In this document: in pieces, positions 36,183-44,226 of the stretch | How positions within the stretch are numbered: the stretch's first letter is position 1 | How the letters are laid out: each line of letters opens with the position of its first letter | Assembly (NCBI GenBank): GCA_000597885.1 | Contig: CP004371.1 | Location: 4,555,001-4,619,000 of the forward strand | From: Flammeovirgaceae bacterium 311 | GTDB taxonomy: Bacteria > Bacteroidota > Bacteroidia > Cytophagales > Cyclobacteriaceae | Direction of reading: 5' to 3' | Length of the DNA stretch: 64,000 nucleotides | Made by a program: the position numbers and the translations under genes | Notes under the pieces: generated by a model | The model's database searches: none | Seen by the model: the letters and a program-made list of their open reading frames with translations, nothing else | Told to the model about the DNA's origin: nothing

Positions 36183-37517
36183 CTACAGCTCTTTATCCTG
36201 CAGCAGGCGATAAATGGTGGATTTACCTACCTGCAGCTTTTTGGCCACCTGCAATACATTCTGATCATAACGATCCAGGTAGCGGCGTATGATGCGGTTT
36301 GTATATTCTTTTAAAGAAAGTTCTTCAGTTAAAAGTGCATCCAGGGGAGAGGAATGCATTAACTGTATATGCTCGCTTTCCAGCATATTGCCATCACTCA
36401 TAACGCATGCCAGCTCTGCAACAGCTTTTAACTCCCTTACATTACCTGGCCATGGATAATCCATCAGTTTTCGTTGTGCATCGGGGCTTAAACTCAGGGG
36501 CTGCAGTCCATTGTCCTGGCAGTAGCTCTTTATGAAATGTTTGGCAAGCAACAGAATATCTGTGTTTCTTTCGCGTAGTGGCGGCAGGTGAATAGGCAGG
36601 CCCAGCAGCCTGTAGTATAAATCTTCTCTGAAACGACCCGCCCGTACCTCTTCTCCAAGGTTTTTGTGGGTTGCCACCAGCAGGCGTACATCTACAGAAA
36701 CAGGTTTGTTGCTGCCAACACGCTTTATCTCCATTTCCTGCAGGGCCCTTAATAATTTGGATTGCATGGCAATATCCATGTCGGCAATCTCATCCAGAAA
36801 AAGAGAACCTCCGTGTGCTTCTTCGAATAAGCCAATTCTCCGGGCATCGGCGCCTGTAAAAGATCCCTTCTCATGCCCAAAAAGTTCGCTTTCTATCAGA
36901 TCTTTAGGAATGGCAGAAATATTTACTGCCACAAAGGGTTTACTGCGGCGTGCGGAGTTATAGTGAATGGCTTTGGCCACCAGCTCCTTACCGGTACCTG
37001 TTTCGCCGGTAACAGAAACGGTTATTTTACTTTTGGCAGCCTTTTCAATAATAGAAAAGGTTTTGCGGATGGCAGGGCTGTTGCCTACAATGGAGCTGTC
37101 GATGCTGTATTTTCTGCCCACCTCTTCCTGCAGGTGGTGGATCGTTTTCTGCAGGCCTTCCTGGTGGCGCAGGTTTGTAAGGCTTATCCAGAGCCGGTCC
37201 CGGGTATCATCGTCTTTAACAATATAATCCGTAGCACCCATTTTCAGCAGGCTGATGGCCGTCTGAATATTTTCCTGCCCTGAAATAATAATGACCCGCA
37301 TCTCCGGGTTTGCTGCTTTTATTTTTTTAAGCACCTCTTCCCCGCTTAAATCCGGCAGGGAGTAATCCAGGCAAATCACAGAAGGGTTTAAGTACAGGTG
37401 GTTCAGGCACTCACGGCCTGTTCCGTAGCGGTGTACCTCATCTTCGGGATTTTGCGACAAATGATAGGCCAGCAACTCGGCATAGAACGGATCATCCTCT
37501 ACTATAAATATGCGCAT
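36183..37517 (-). CDS. sigma-54-dependent response regulator (NtrC family)
   Basis: This 444-residue regulator has a receiver domain with phosphoacceptor D51 (ICLDYSLPDLSG), a AAA+ domain with Walker A GETGTGKELV, the GSFTGA loop, Walker B SLFLDEIAD and the R-finger region, and a C-terminal Fis-type helix-turn-helix (VAKKLQVGKSTIYRLL). It is upstream of the PAS-rich hybrid kinase on the same strand. With the gene at 19416 it gives two sigma-54 activators within 18 kb. Confidence 0.94.
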   Translation of the reverse strand: MRIFIVEDDPFYAELLAYHLSQNPEDEVHRYGTGRECLNHLYLNPSVICLDYSLPDLSGEEVLKKIKAANPEMRVIIISGQENIQTAISLLKMGATDYIVKDDDTRDRLWISLTNLRHQEGLQKTIHHLQEEVGRKYSIDSSIVGNSPAIRKTFSIIEKAAKSKITVSVTGETGTGKELVAKAIHYNSARRSKPFVAVNISAIPKDLIESELFGHEKGSFTGADARRIGLFEEAHGGSLFLDEIADMDIAMQSKLLRALQEMEIKRVGSNKPVSVDVRLLVATHKNLGEEVRAGRFREDLYYRLLGLPIHLPPLRERNTDILLLAKHFIKSYCQDNGLQPLSLSPDAQRKLMDYPWPGNVRELKAVAELACVMSDGNMLESEHIQLMHSSPLDALLTEELSLKEYTNRIIRRYLDRYDQNVLQVAKKLQVGKSTIYRLLQDKEL

Positions 37518-37556
37518 ATTCCCAAAGATACAAAATTTCCAGATTTGGGAAATGAT

Positions 37557-38066
37557 TTAAGCATCTCCCCGTGGTGGATAATTTTCATCGATGATATAAT
37601 CGAAGGCCTGTAGCATGTCTTTGATGTTGGGTCTGCCAAAAGGCATGCTTTGTACAATAATGCTGTAAAGCGTATTGTCAGGTTTTACAATTAGTACAGC
37701 AGGTTCGAAGAATAGCTCAGGCTCATGCTGTTTAATACCCCTGGAGATAAAAAGCCCCAACGCTCTGGCTTCTTCTACAGGATAATCATAGCCAATTGGC
37801 AGGCGGTCGGTGTGCCATTCGCTTTGCGACTGCCGGGCTTTCTCAAGGGTGTTGGAGCTTAAAGCTAATACATTGATTCCCCTGGCTTCGAACTCGCTCA
37901 GATGGGTGCTTAAGCTGTTCAGGTAAAAGCGGCAAACAGGGCAGTGATGGCCCCTGTAAAAAATCAGAAGTGTAAATTGCCTGGGTGTCTGAGTATAAAG
38001 GTCCCAGTTTCCACCGCTGAGCAGCGGTATGTGAATATTTGGTACTAATTGATTGGGCTTCAGCAT
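37557..38066 (-). CDS. peroxiredoxin-like (AhpC/TSA fold) protein
   Basis: This 169-residue thioredoxin-fold protein has the active-site segment FYRGHHCPVCRFYL with a CPVC pair, where AhpC/TSA relatives place the peroxidatic cysteine. There is no signal peptide, so it is cytoplasmic. The start is set at MLKPNQLVP (38066); an upstream in-frame start would add a lysine/arginine-rich stretch with no domain. It is probably a thiol peroxidase or disulphide reductase. The regulator gene (ending leftward at 36183) starts 40 bases after this gene's stop. Confidence 0.8.
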   Translation of the reverse strand: MLKPNQLVPNIHIPLLSGGNWDLYTQTPRQFTLLIFYRGHHCPVCRFYLNSLSTHLSEFEARGINVLALSSNTLEKARQSQSEWHTDRLPIGYDYPVEEARALGLFISRGIKQHEPELFFEPAVLIVKPDNTLYSIIVQSMPFGRPNIKDMLQAFDYIIDENYPPRGDA

Positions 38067-38214
38067 TATAATCCTGAATATTCTTATATAATAAATAAAC
38101 TTTCTGTTGTGCTTCTTTATTATTTTACGTAATTTTCTTCTATAGAGATGATTGGAGACGGCCAGGCCGTTGGAGGGGAGTTCACGACTACCGTTAGCAC
38201 CCACTCGCCAATTT

Positions 38215-38243
38215 ACCAAGGGCTGCTTTAGGCGGCCCTTGGT
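38215..38243 (-). terminator. hairpin between uvsE and peroxiredoxin-like gene
   Basis: ACCAAGGGC (38215-38223) pairs with GCCCTTGGT (38235-38243) around 11 bases. No good T-run follows on the minus strand, so it is a weak terminator or mRNA end structure for uvsE. Confidence 0.45.
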
Positions 38244-38266
38244 GATTTATAGGGGTTTTATTCTTA

Positions 38267-39220
38267 TCAAAAAGGGGTGGGCAGGCTGTTAAACAGGTTT
38301 TCCTCCAGCTCACCTTCCTGTTCCTTCTCCCTGTAGCGGATCAACGCACACTCTTTTTGCTTTGCCTCCAGCATCACATCAAAATTAAGTCCGTAGTCGG
38401 GTATTTCGTGTTCTATAAAATCTGCATGCGCCCGTATCAATTTTTTTTCGGTGAATGATTTTGGCTCTGAATAATGCACCACAGGAATAATACCGGCAGG
38501 CCAGGTGCTGGTGGCGATGCGAATTGCCTCTTCTTCACTTAAACCTCCGGAATGGCAGTAATGGTGATGAAAATCAAAAACCAATGGAATGCCAATAGAC
38601 TTATGGATGCCCTCGTAGAGGTCGCCGGTGTGAAACATACTGCCTTTATCGTCATTTTCTACCGTGAGGCGGGATTGGGTGCCATCTGAAAGTCTCTCAA
38701 AATTTCTGCAGAAGTTGTCCATTGCTTTTTGCTTTTCGCCCTGCAGGGTGGTGCCTATGTGTATGTTTATCTTATTAAAGGGGCTTTGGCTCAGGCCCAT
38801 CAGGTCCATGATCTGGCTATGCTGGTTAAGCTCCTTAATGGTTTTAGTTACCACATTTTCGTTTTCAGAAGCCAGCACATTAAAAGGCCCCGGATGATAG
38901 CTAAGGCGCTGTTCGTATGCTGCAGCGAGAGTGCCAATGTGGGTCAGCTGTGCGCCAATGGCATCGAACTGGGGCAGTGCCTCTATTTCATATTCGCTCA
39001 TCCAGGGAAACATATCGCTGCTAAGCCTGTAAAAGCGTATCCCGTGCTGATGATTCCAGCTGATAACCCCGGCGAGATCTTGCAGATTTTGCTGTATCAG
39101 CTCCCCGGCATAATGGACTCCCTTCTCCAGAAAAGTTTTGCGGATCATGCCCCGGTTTACAGAAAATTTTTTATTCGAAAGTGTTTGATTCAGGCATGCA
39201 TAGCCTATTCTGTGTATCAT
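38267..39220 (-). CDS. uvsE: UV DNA damage endonuclease UvsE
   Basis: This 317-residue TIM-barrel nuclease has UVDE landmarks: RIGYACLN at the start, FYRLSSDMFPW, NIHIGTT, LTVENDDKG and VFDFHHHYCH with the metal-binding histidines. It nicks DNA 5' to UV photoproducts as an alternative to nucleotide excision repair, in the cytoplasm. The gene is alone on its strand with its own hairpin. Confidence 0.94.
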   Translation of the reverse strand: MIHRIGYACLNQTLSNKKFSVNRGMIRKTFLEKGVHYAGELIQQNLQDLAGVISWNHQHGIRFYRLSSDMFPWMSEYEIEALPQFDAIGAQLTHIGTLAAAYEQRLSYHPGPFNVLASENENVVTKTIKELNQHSQIMDLMGLSQSPFNKINIHIGTTLQGEKQKAMDNFCRNFERLSDGTQSRLTVENDDKGSMFHTGDLYEGIHKSIGIPLVFDFHHHYCHSGGLSEEEAIRIATSTWPAGIIPVVHYSEPKSFTEKKLIRAHADFIEHEIPDYGLNFDVMLEAKQKECALIRYREKEQEGELEENLFNSLPTPF

Positions 39221-39674
39221 AGATATTGAAAATCAGAGGGTTAAGTTATGGCGCCGGCTGCTTAAAAAAGATGTTAATTTTTTTCGGACTGGCGTAACCT
39301 TTAGTTGCAAGCAGCAGTATACTATAACGTGTTTCATGGATGGCCAACTAGGTGGCTCCCATAAAACAATTTTTTAAGCTTAACCGATTTTTTTAGCGAT
39401 AGTTATTTTGCTTTATTTTTTAAACAATATTTTTTCAACGAAAGCAATAGATTTTTTTTCTTAAGATAGATGTGTTTAGTAGTGTGCGTTGGTTACTAAA
39501 TGCAAAGCTTTTTTGGACTTTTAAGCCTCTCTCCCCTCGGGTTAGAGGCTTTCTTTTGCTCTTTACTTTTTAGAATCTGATGTGCCGGCGCCTGCCGCCT
39601 GAACTTAGCCGGTGATGTTGTAAACCATCGTTCCCTGCCCGGGTTAAGAGAATACATTTTTAAATTATTTAGCT
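39221..39674. other. 454-base non-coding region with two RNA-like hairpins
   Basis: I see no gene here. It contains TTTAGTA (39475-39481) pairing with TACTAAA (39494-39500), then AAGCCTCT (39523-39530) pairing with AGAGGCTT (39544-39551) and TTCTTTT, an intrinsic-terminator shape. No coding frame ends at the terminator. This suggests a small RNA or a long 5' leader for the flavin reductase gene at 39675. A TTATTTTG element near 39404-39411 is a loose promoter match. Confidence 0.45.
39523..39557 (+). terminator. terminator-like hairpin without an upstream gene
   Basis: An 8-bp stem (39523-39530 with 39544-39551) and a small inner CCC/GGG pair are followed by TTCTTTT. The only + strand gene that could use it is absent, so it likely ends a non-coding transcript. 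Confidence 0.6.
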
Positions 39675-40211
39675 ATGAAACGAGACATGGAGCGTACGGT
39701 AGGCAAACACGATCCGCTTGCCATCGCACTTAAAAAAATCTCCTACGGATTTTATATTCTTACCACACGCCAGGACGGCGAAAAACTAAGCCAGCGCACA
39801 GAAGACTATTATGCTGCTGGCCTGGTGAGCTGGGTTACGCAATGTTCTTTTGATCCGCCTATGATATCGGTGGCGGTACAAAAGCAGAGCGATTTAAATG
39901 AAACCATCTCAAAAAGCAGGGTATTTGCCCTGAATGTATTGGGTAAAGCAGATCTGCCCATGATCAGCCCTTTTTCAAAAAAAACAGCCGTAGAGCCTGG
40001 CAGGCTAAACGGCTATGCTTTTGAAGAAGGGCAAACAGGCGCGCCTGTATTTAAATCAGTGCCTGCTTATCTGGAGTGCCGGGTAAAAGAAATCATTCAT
40101 TCGCAGGCAGACCATGTAATTATTCTGGGAGAGGTAGTGCATGTGGAGGTAATGAACGCCGATGCAGAACCCCTCATAGAATGGGAAACCGAATACCATT
40201 ACGGCGGATAA
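39675..40211 (+). CDS. flavin reductase family protein (FMN-binding split barrel)
   Basis: This 178-residue protein has the flavin-reductase-like split-barrel pattern: SYGFYILTTR at the N-terminus, AAGLVSWVTQCSFDPPMISV, FALNVLG and LECRVKEIIHSQADHVIILG. It binds FMN and would transfer electrons from NAD(P)H to flavin or a partner oxygenase in the cytoplasm. The ATG at 39675 is used; Met5 is an alternative. The gene stands alone after a long non-coding region. Confidence 0.82.
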   Translation: MKRDMERTVGKHDPLAIALKKISYGFYILTTRQDGEKLSQRTEDYYAAGLVSWVTQCSFDPPMISVAVQKQSDLNETISKSRVFALNVLGKADLPMISPFSKKTAVEPGRLNGYAFEEGQTGAPVFKSVPAYLECRVKEIIHSQADHVIILGEVVHVEVMNADAEPLIEWETEYHYGG

Positions 40212-40238
40212 GTGTTACCGTACTGCTAGGGTGTTCAA

Positions 40239-40640
40239 CTATTCACCGTGCATGTTGCGGCTGAGCATTCGTTTCAATAAACGATCAAGTCCAATTAATA
40301 TTACCAGTGAGATTGACAGTACCGCCATGGTTGGTAAAGCAGCCGGTGAGTTGCCCAGCCAGCTAAGGCTGCTGTTAAGCCACTGCTGCATGGTAAGATA
40401 CCAGGCTGCCGTAGATTGGCCGGCACTACCATTCATGTTGTAAAGTAACAAAGCCAGTACCACAAGCAGGCCAAGGAGCGAACCGGCAACTTTAAGCGAA
40501 AGCAGCGGTTTCTTTAATGCCTCCGATAGCGGACTATGCTGTGGCAGGTTTTGCATGATAAAGTCTGAGAAGCCCTCCGGGGCTTCTTTTTTGCTTTCTT
40601 GCCAGAATTGGCGTAGCATATCGTCAGGAAGCTGTTTCAT
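40239..40640 (-). CDS. small membrane protein coupled to ECF sigma factor (possible anti-sigma)
   Basis: This 133-residue protein has a polar N-terminus of about 45 residues and two membrane helices (SLLGLLVVLALLLYN; TMAVLSISLVILIGL). The stop of the sigma gene and its start share ATGA, a 4-base overlap. That position and layout are typical of anti-sigma factors or their membrane partners, but no zinc-binding HxxxCxxC motif is present, so it is not of the ZAS type. The function is inferred from context only. Confidence 0.65.
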   Translation of the reverse strand: MKQLPDDMLRQFWQESKKEAPEGFSDFIMQNLPQHSPLSEALKKPLLSLKVAGSLLGLLVVLALLLYNMNGSAGQSTAAWYLTMQQWLNSSLSWLGNSPAALPTMAVLSISLVILIGLDRLLKRMLSRNMHGE

Positions 40641-41200
40641 AGGGCTTCTTTTGCTTCTTGGTTTAGTAAAGCATTCAGGATGTTATAAAGTTTTTTTCGT
40701 GCCCGGTGCATCCGCACTTTCACCGTGTTTTTGTCCAGGTCACTGATTTCGGCAGTTTCATCCATAGAAACCTCCTCTAAGTAGTATAACGAAAGCAGCA
40801 GGCGATCGTTCTCATCCAGACGGGCCAGGGCAAGGTGCAGATATTTGCTCCTTTCCTGCTGGCTCATATTGTCGGGCTGGCTGTCGTCTACCTGTTCGTC
40901 TGAGGCCATGTGATGGGCTTCTTCCAGTGGTACTGCACGTTTTTTCCGTCGGGCTTTCCCCAGTGCCATATTAGAAGCAATGCGGTAAAGCCATGTAGAA
41001 AACTTACTGTCTTCACGAAAGCTGCCCAGCACCTGGTACACCTTTATAAAGGTTTCCTGGGCTGCATCCTTGGCCTCATCCTCATCCAGCAGTATTTTAT
41101 AGCAAAGGTTGTATACCATGTCCTGGTAGCGTTCTACAAGGGCACGGTATGCTTCGGCCTTTCCGGCTCGCACCATCCGTATGAGGAGATCATCAGTCAT
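40637..41200 (-). CDS. ECF-type RNA polymerase sigma factor
   Basis: This 187-residue sigma-70-family protein has region 2 (YQDMVYNLCYKILLDEDEAK, with AQETFIKVY and FSTWLYRIASN) and region 4 (RLLLSLYYLEEVSMDETAEI, then KNTVKVRMHRARKKL). It directs RNA polymerase to a small stress or envelope regulon. The overlapping downstream membrane protein is its probable regulator. Its own promoter would lie in the A/T-rich 41201-41300 stretch, where I see no clear consensus. Confidence 0.93.
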   Translation of the reverse strand: MTDDLLIRMVRAGKAEAYRALVERYQDMVYNLCYKILLDEDEAKDAAQETFIKVYQVLGSFREDSKFSTWLYRIASNMALGKARRKKRAVPLEEAHHMASDEQVDDSQPDNMSQQERSKYLHLALARLDENDRLLLSLYYLEEVSMDETAEISDLDKNTVKVRMHRARKKLYNILNALLNQEAKEAL

Positions 41201-41465
41201 TCGTACTCCTTAGATGCAACCACTGCCACGCTGGTTACCGAAATTTAAGAATATTTTTTGAACAGCCTCCCGGCACAACGGCATTTCTGTAAGGGGCTGA
41301 ATTTACTTTCTTTAGTTCATTTGGCTGTATATGTGTATGAAATAGCAAAACTCCCTGCCCGCTGCAATGAGCAGTTCGGGTATTACAATTCAGTGTATAT
41401 AGGGTATAGTATATGACACATTATTTGCTTGCTCCAGCGCATATCAAACGTTACAACATTAATGA

Positions 41466-41800
41466 GCCGGAGAAGATAATCTATCATTCAAGAATATAAT
41501 TTCGCAGTTGGTATCAATATCGCTGGTATCCGGGGTTGGTACAGACTCTAAAGCCGTGGCCTACGGCAGTAACTGCGCAGATTTTTCTTTTATTGCCGGG
41601 GGTATTGTGCCGGGTATTCTTATTCTGGCGCCTGATTTTCCGGAGAATAACGAGGAATGTTCGCTTTTCTGGGGCGAAAATGAGCATGGGATTAATGTGG
41701 GGGCAGCTATATCTTTTTGGTAAATGCCGCCAATGAGCTGCTCTATAGCAGTACTGCCACAGGTATACCCGTGAAGGCAAAAACAAAAGGATCAAAATAA
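41466..41800 (+). pseudogene. decayed C-terminal fragment of a larger (glycoside-hydrolase-like?) protein
   Basis: An open stretch from 41466 reads GGIVPGILILAPDFPENN then LFWGENEHGINVGAA and ends at a TAA (41721-41723). After one missing T in a T5 run (41714-41718) the other frame continues with LVNAANELLYSS to a natural stop at 41800. Such GGxVPG...FPEN...FWGENE...LVNAxNELL endings look like the C-terminus of large secreted glycosidases of the GH9 kind, though I am not certain of the family. No upstream catalytic part remains. A terminator follows at 41852. Confidence 0.5.
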
Positions 41801-41851
41801 TTTCCTGCCTGTGCAGAAATATCTGTGCCTGGCTGAGCAGGCACAAAAGAG

Positions 41852-41882
41852 CCTTCAGGACTTTGGTTCTGAAGGTTTTTTT
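41852..41882 (+). terminator. intrinsic terminator
   Basis: CCTTCAG (41852-41858) pairs with CTGAAGG (41869-41875), followed by seven T. It probably once ended the decayed gene upstream and insulates the DUF6249-like gene at 42003. Confidence 0.8.
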
Positions 41883-42002
41883 GATTTTAAGGGAGCCTGT
41901 TCATCCTGATTCCTCTTAATTTGTAAAATATTTTTTCATGCCTTGTAACCAGGTATATACTCTGCGCATCAAATGGGCAAATAACACAAAAACATTAAGG
42001 TC

Positions 42003-42341
42003 ATGTTAGTAAGTATATTAGTTCCCATCTCTCTTTTTATTTCTGTAGCGGTTATACTTTATACACTTATACAGTCGCGAAACCGTGAGCGTATGGCTAT
42101 GATAGAAAAAGGATACGATGCAAGTCTCCTGCAGGGTAGGCCGGATGCACGCACAGGTAAATTCACAGCCCTTAAAGTAGGGATTGTTGCCATTGGAATC
42201 GGTCTGGGCTTTCTGGTAGGCAATATTTTAGAAACTTTTACCAGAATGAACGATGAGGTTGCCTACTTCTCAATGATTTCACTTTTTGGTGGTATTGGTC
42301 TGATCGTGTACTACATGCTTGTAAGAAATAAAGATTATTAA
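42003..42341 (+). CDS. DUF6249-like small membrane protein
   Basis: This 112-residue protein has three hydrophobic segments (ISLFISVAVILYTLIQ; LKVGIVAIGIGLGFLVG; FSMISLFGGIGLIVYYML) and a charged cytoplasmic loop with RERMAMIEKGYD. This matches the layout of DUF6249-type Bacteroidota membrane proteins, which have no known function. A terminator follows at 42374-42408 directly before the next gene. Confidence 0.7.
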   Translation: MLVSILVPISLFISVAVILYTLIQSRNRERMAMIEKGYDASLLQGRPDARTGKFTALKVGIVAIGIGLGFLVGNILETFTRMNDEVAYFSMISLFGGIGLIVYYMLVRNKDY

Positions 42342-42373
42342 TTCTAAAGCTTTCTTCTCTGCTGCAAACATTC

Positions 42374-42415
42374 GGGCAGGCAATCTGAGTTGTATCAGAG
42401 GCCTGCCCATTTTTA
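42374..42415 (+). terminator. intrinsic terminator
   Basis: GGGCAGGC (42374-42381) pairs with GCCTGCCC (42401-42408) around 19 bases and is followed by ATTTTTA. It ends the DUF6249-like gene only a few bases before the next start codon at 42419. Confidence 0.75.
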
Positions 42416-42418
42416 ATT

Positions 42419-44080
42419 ATGAAGCAACCTATTATTCTGGCGCTCGATGATGACGAACAGGTTTTACGTGCGGTAGCGCGAGACCTGCGCAAGCGTTATA
42501 AAGATTACAGGATCATCAGTACCGAATCTGCCGGAGAAGCGCTGGAAGCACTCGAGGAGATTAAGAAAAAAAAGCATACCATAGCACTTTTTGTGGTAGA
42601 CCAGCGCATGCCCGAAATGCTGGGCGTTGATTTTCTGAAAAAAGCACTTCCCCAGTTTCCCGATGCAAAGCGGGTGCTGCTCACTGCCTATTCCGATACC
42701 GAAGCGGCTATCCGGGCAATCAATGAAGTGAAACTTGATTACTATTTTGTAAAACCCTGGGATCCGCCTGAGGAAAAGCTCTATCCGGTGCTGGATGGCC
42801 TGCTGGAAGACTGGCAGAGCAGTTACCGGCCGCCATACCAGGGTATCCAGATAATCGGCTACCAGTTTTCACCAAAATCGCATGAGCTTAAAGATTTTCT
42901 GGCAGGTAACCTGGTGCCTTATAAGTGGCTAGATGCTGAAAGCAGTAAAAAGGCCCGGCAGCTGATAGAAGAACATGGTTGTGGCAATCAGCAGCTGCCA
43001 CTGGTAATTTTTAATGATGGCAGCGGCTTGTGTAACCCCGATCCCAAGGAAGTAGCAAAAAAAATAGGGCTTCAGCTGCAGCCAAATGCTAATCTGTATG
43101 ATGTTGTAATTGTAGGCGGCGGGCCTGCCGGATTGGCGGCAGCCGTTTATGGCGCCTCTGAGGGATTACGAACCCTGCTGATAGAAAAAAGAGCTCCGGG
43201 CGGACAGGCGGGCACCAGCAGCCGGATAGAAAACTACCTGGGCTTCCCCAATGGATTGAGCGGTGCTGAATTAACCCGCAGGGCTGTTTCACAGGCTACA
43301 CGCTTTGGTACTGAAATACTGGCCCCCCAAGAGGTGGCAGAAATTGAAGTGCAGGAGGGTGGTTATAAACTATTAACCCTCAGTGATGGCAGCGAGGTGA
43401 AAACACGCAGTGTGATTATTACCACCGGGGTGGATTATAAAAAGCTGATGGTAGACGGACTGGAGGCCTATAACGGGGCAGGTGTTTACTATGGTGCTGC
43501 CATGACCGAAGCAAACTCCTGCAGCCAGCGCAAGGTTTTTATTGTAGGAGGAGGCAATTCTGCCGGGCAGGCAGCTGTGTACCTGTCTGGATTTGCAAAA
43601 GAGGTGGTTATTCTCATCCGGAATGAATCATTAGAAGAAACCATGTCTCATTACCTGATTGAACAGCTCGATGAACTGGCGAATGTGCAGCTTTGGCCAC
43701 ATACGGAAGTGGTGGGAGCAGAAGGAGAAGATAAGCTGGAAAAGCTTCATCTCTATAACAACCAGCGCGATGAAAAATGGAAAGAAGAAGCAGAAGCGCT
43801 ATTTATTTTTATTGGTGCCAGCCCCTATACAGCCTGGTTGCCCATCAATATTTTGAAAAACGAAGAAGGTTATATTGAAACCGGAGCAGATCTGAAGCGC
43901 TACAAAGATTATAGCAAATTCTGGAAAGAAGACCGTGATCCTTTTCTGCTGGAAACCTGTGGACCAGGCATTTTTGCCGCAGGCGATGTACGTGCCGGTG
44001 CTATGAACCGCATTGCTTCTGCAGTAGGCGAGGGGGCCATGGCAATCAAGTTTGTGCACCAATATTTAAGCGATCAATAA
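42419..44080 (+). CDS. receiver domain fused to thioredoxin-reductase-like flavoprotein
   Basis: This 553-residue cytoplasmic fusion has an N-terminal receiver domain (1-130) with acidic pocket D10-D12, phosphoacceptor D61 (VVDQRMPEM) and a lysine in FVKPWD. Residues about 145-220 look thioredoxin/glutaredoxin-like. From 225 on it is a thioredoxin-reductase-like domain with FAD motif GGGPAG (233-238), GGQAGTSSRIENYLGFP, and an NADPH motif GGGNSAGQAA near 380. The redox CxxC expected just before that second motif is missing (the segment reads AAMTEANSC). It may link phospho-signalling to NADPH/flavin redox chemistry. The fusion is known in genomes, but its role is not established. Confidence 0.9.
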   Translation: MKQPIILALDDDEQVLRAVARDLRKRYKDYRIISTESAGEALEALEEIKKKKHTIALFVVDQRMPEMLGVDFLKKALPQFPDAKRVLLTAYSDTEAAIRAINEVKLDYYFVKPWDPPEEKLYPVLDGLLEDWQSSYRPPYQGIQIIGYQFSPKSHELKDFLAGNLVPYKWLDAESSKKARQLIEEHGCGNQQLPLVIFNDGSGLCNPDPKEVAKKIGLQLQPNANLYDVVIVGGGPAGLAAAVYGASEGLRTLLIEKRAPGGQAGTSSRIENYLGFPNGLSGAELTRRAVSQATRFGTEILAPQEVAEIEVQEGGYKLLTLSDGSEVKTRSVIITTGVDYKKLMVDGLEAYNGAGVYYGAAMTEANSCSQRKVFIVGGGNSAGQAAVYLSGFAKEVVILIRNESLEETMSHYLIEQLDELANVQLWPHTEVVGAEGEDKLEKLHLYNNQRDEKWKEEAEALFIFIGASPYTAWLPINILKNEEGYIETGADLKRYKDYSKFWKEDRDPFLLETCGPGIFAAGDVRAGAMNRIASAVGEGAMAIKFVHQYLSDQ

Positions 44081-44096
44081 GGGGCCTGTACCAAAC

Positions 44097-44111
44097 TGGC
44101 ACGCTTTTCGT
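44097..44111 (+). promoter_or_regulatory. possible sigma-54-like promoter
   Basis: TGGCAC (44097-44102), five bases, then TCGT (44108-44111). The -24 element is perfect but the -12 element has two mismatches to TTGC, so this is a weaker candidate than 18593. It would give a leader of about 105 bases before the exported protein gene at 44227. Confidence 0.3.
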
Positions 44112-44226
44112 TCTCTATGCTACAGTTGCTTCTTCGGCAACCAGCTGTCGGTACATTCTCCCGTAAGGAAATCTGATTGGGCAGCGCATTGTATTATAAT
44201 CTATTTTTTCAAGACTACAGGTGATT

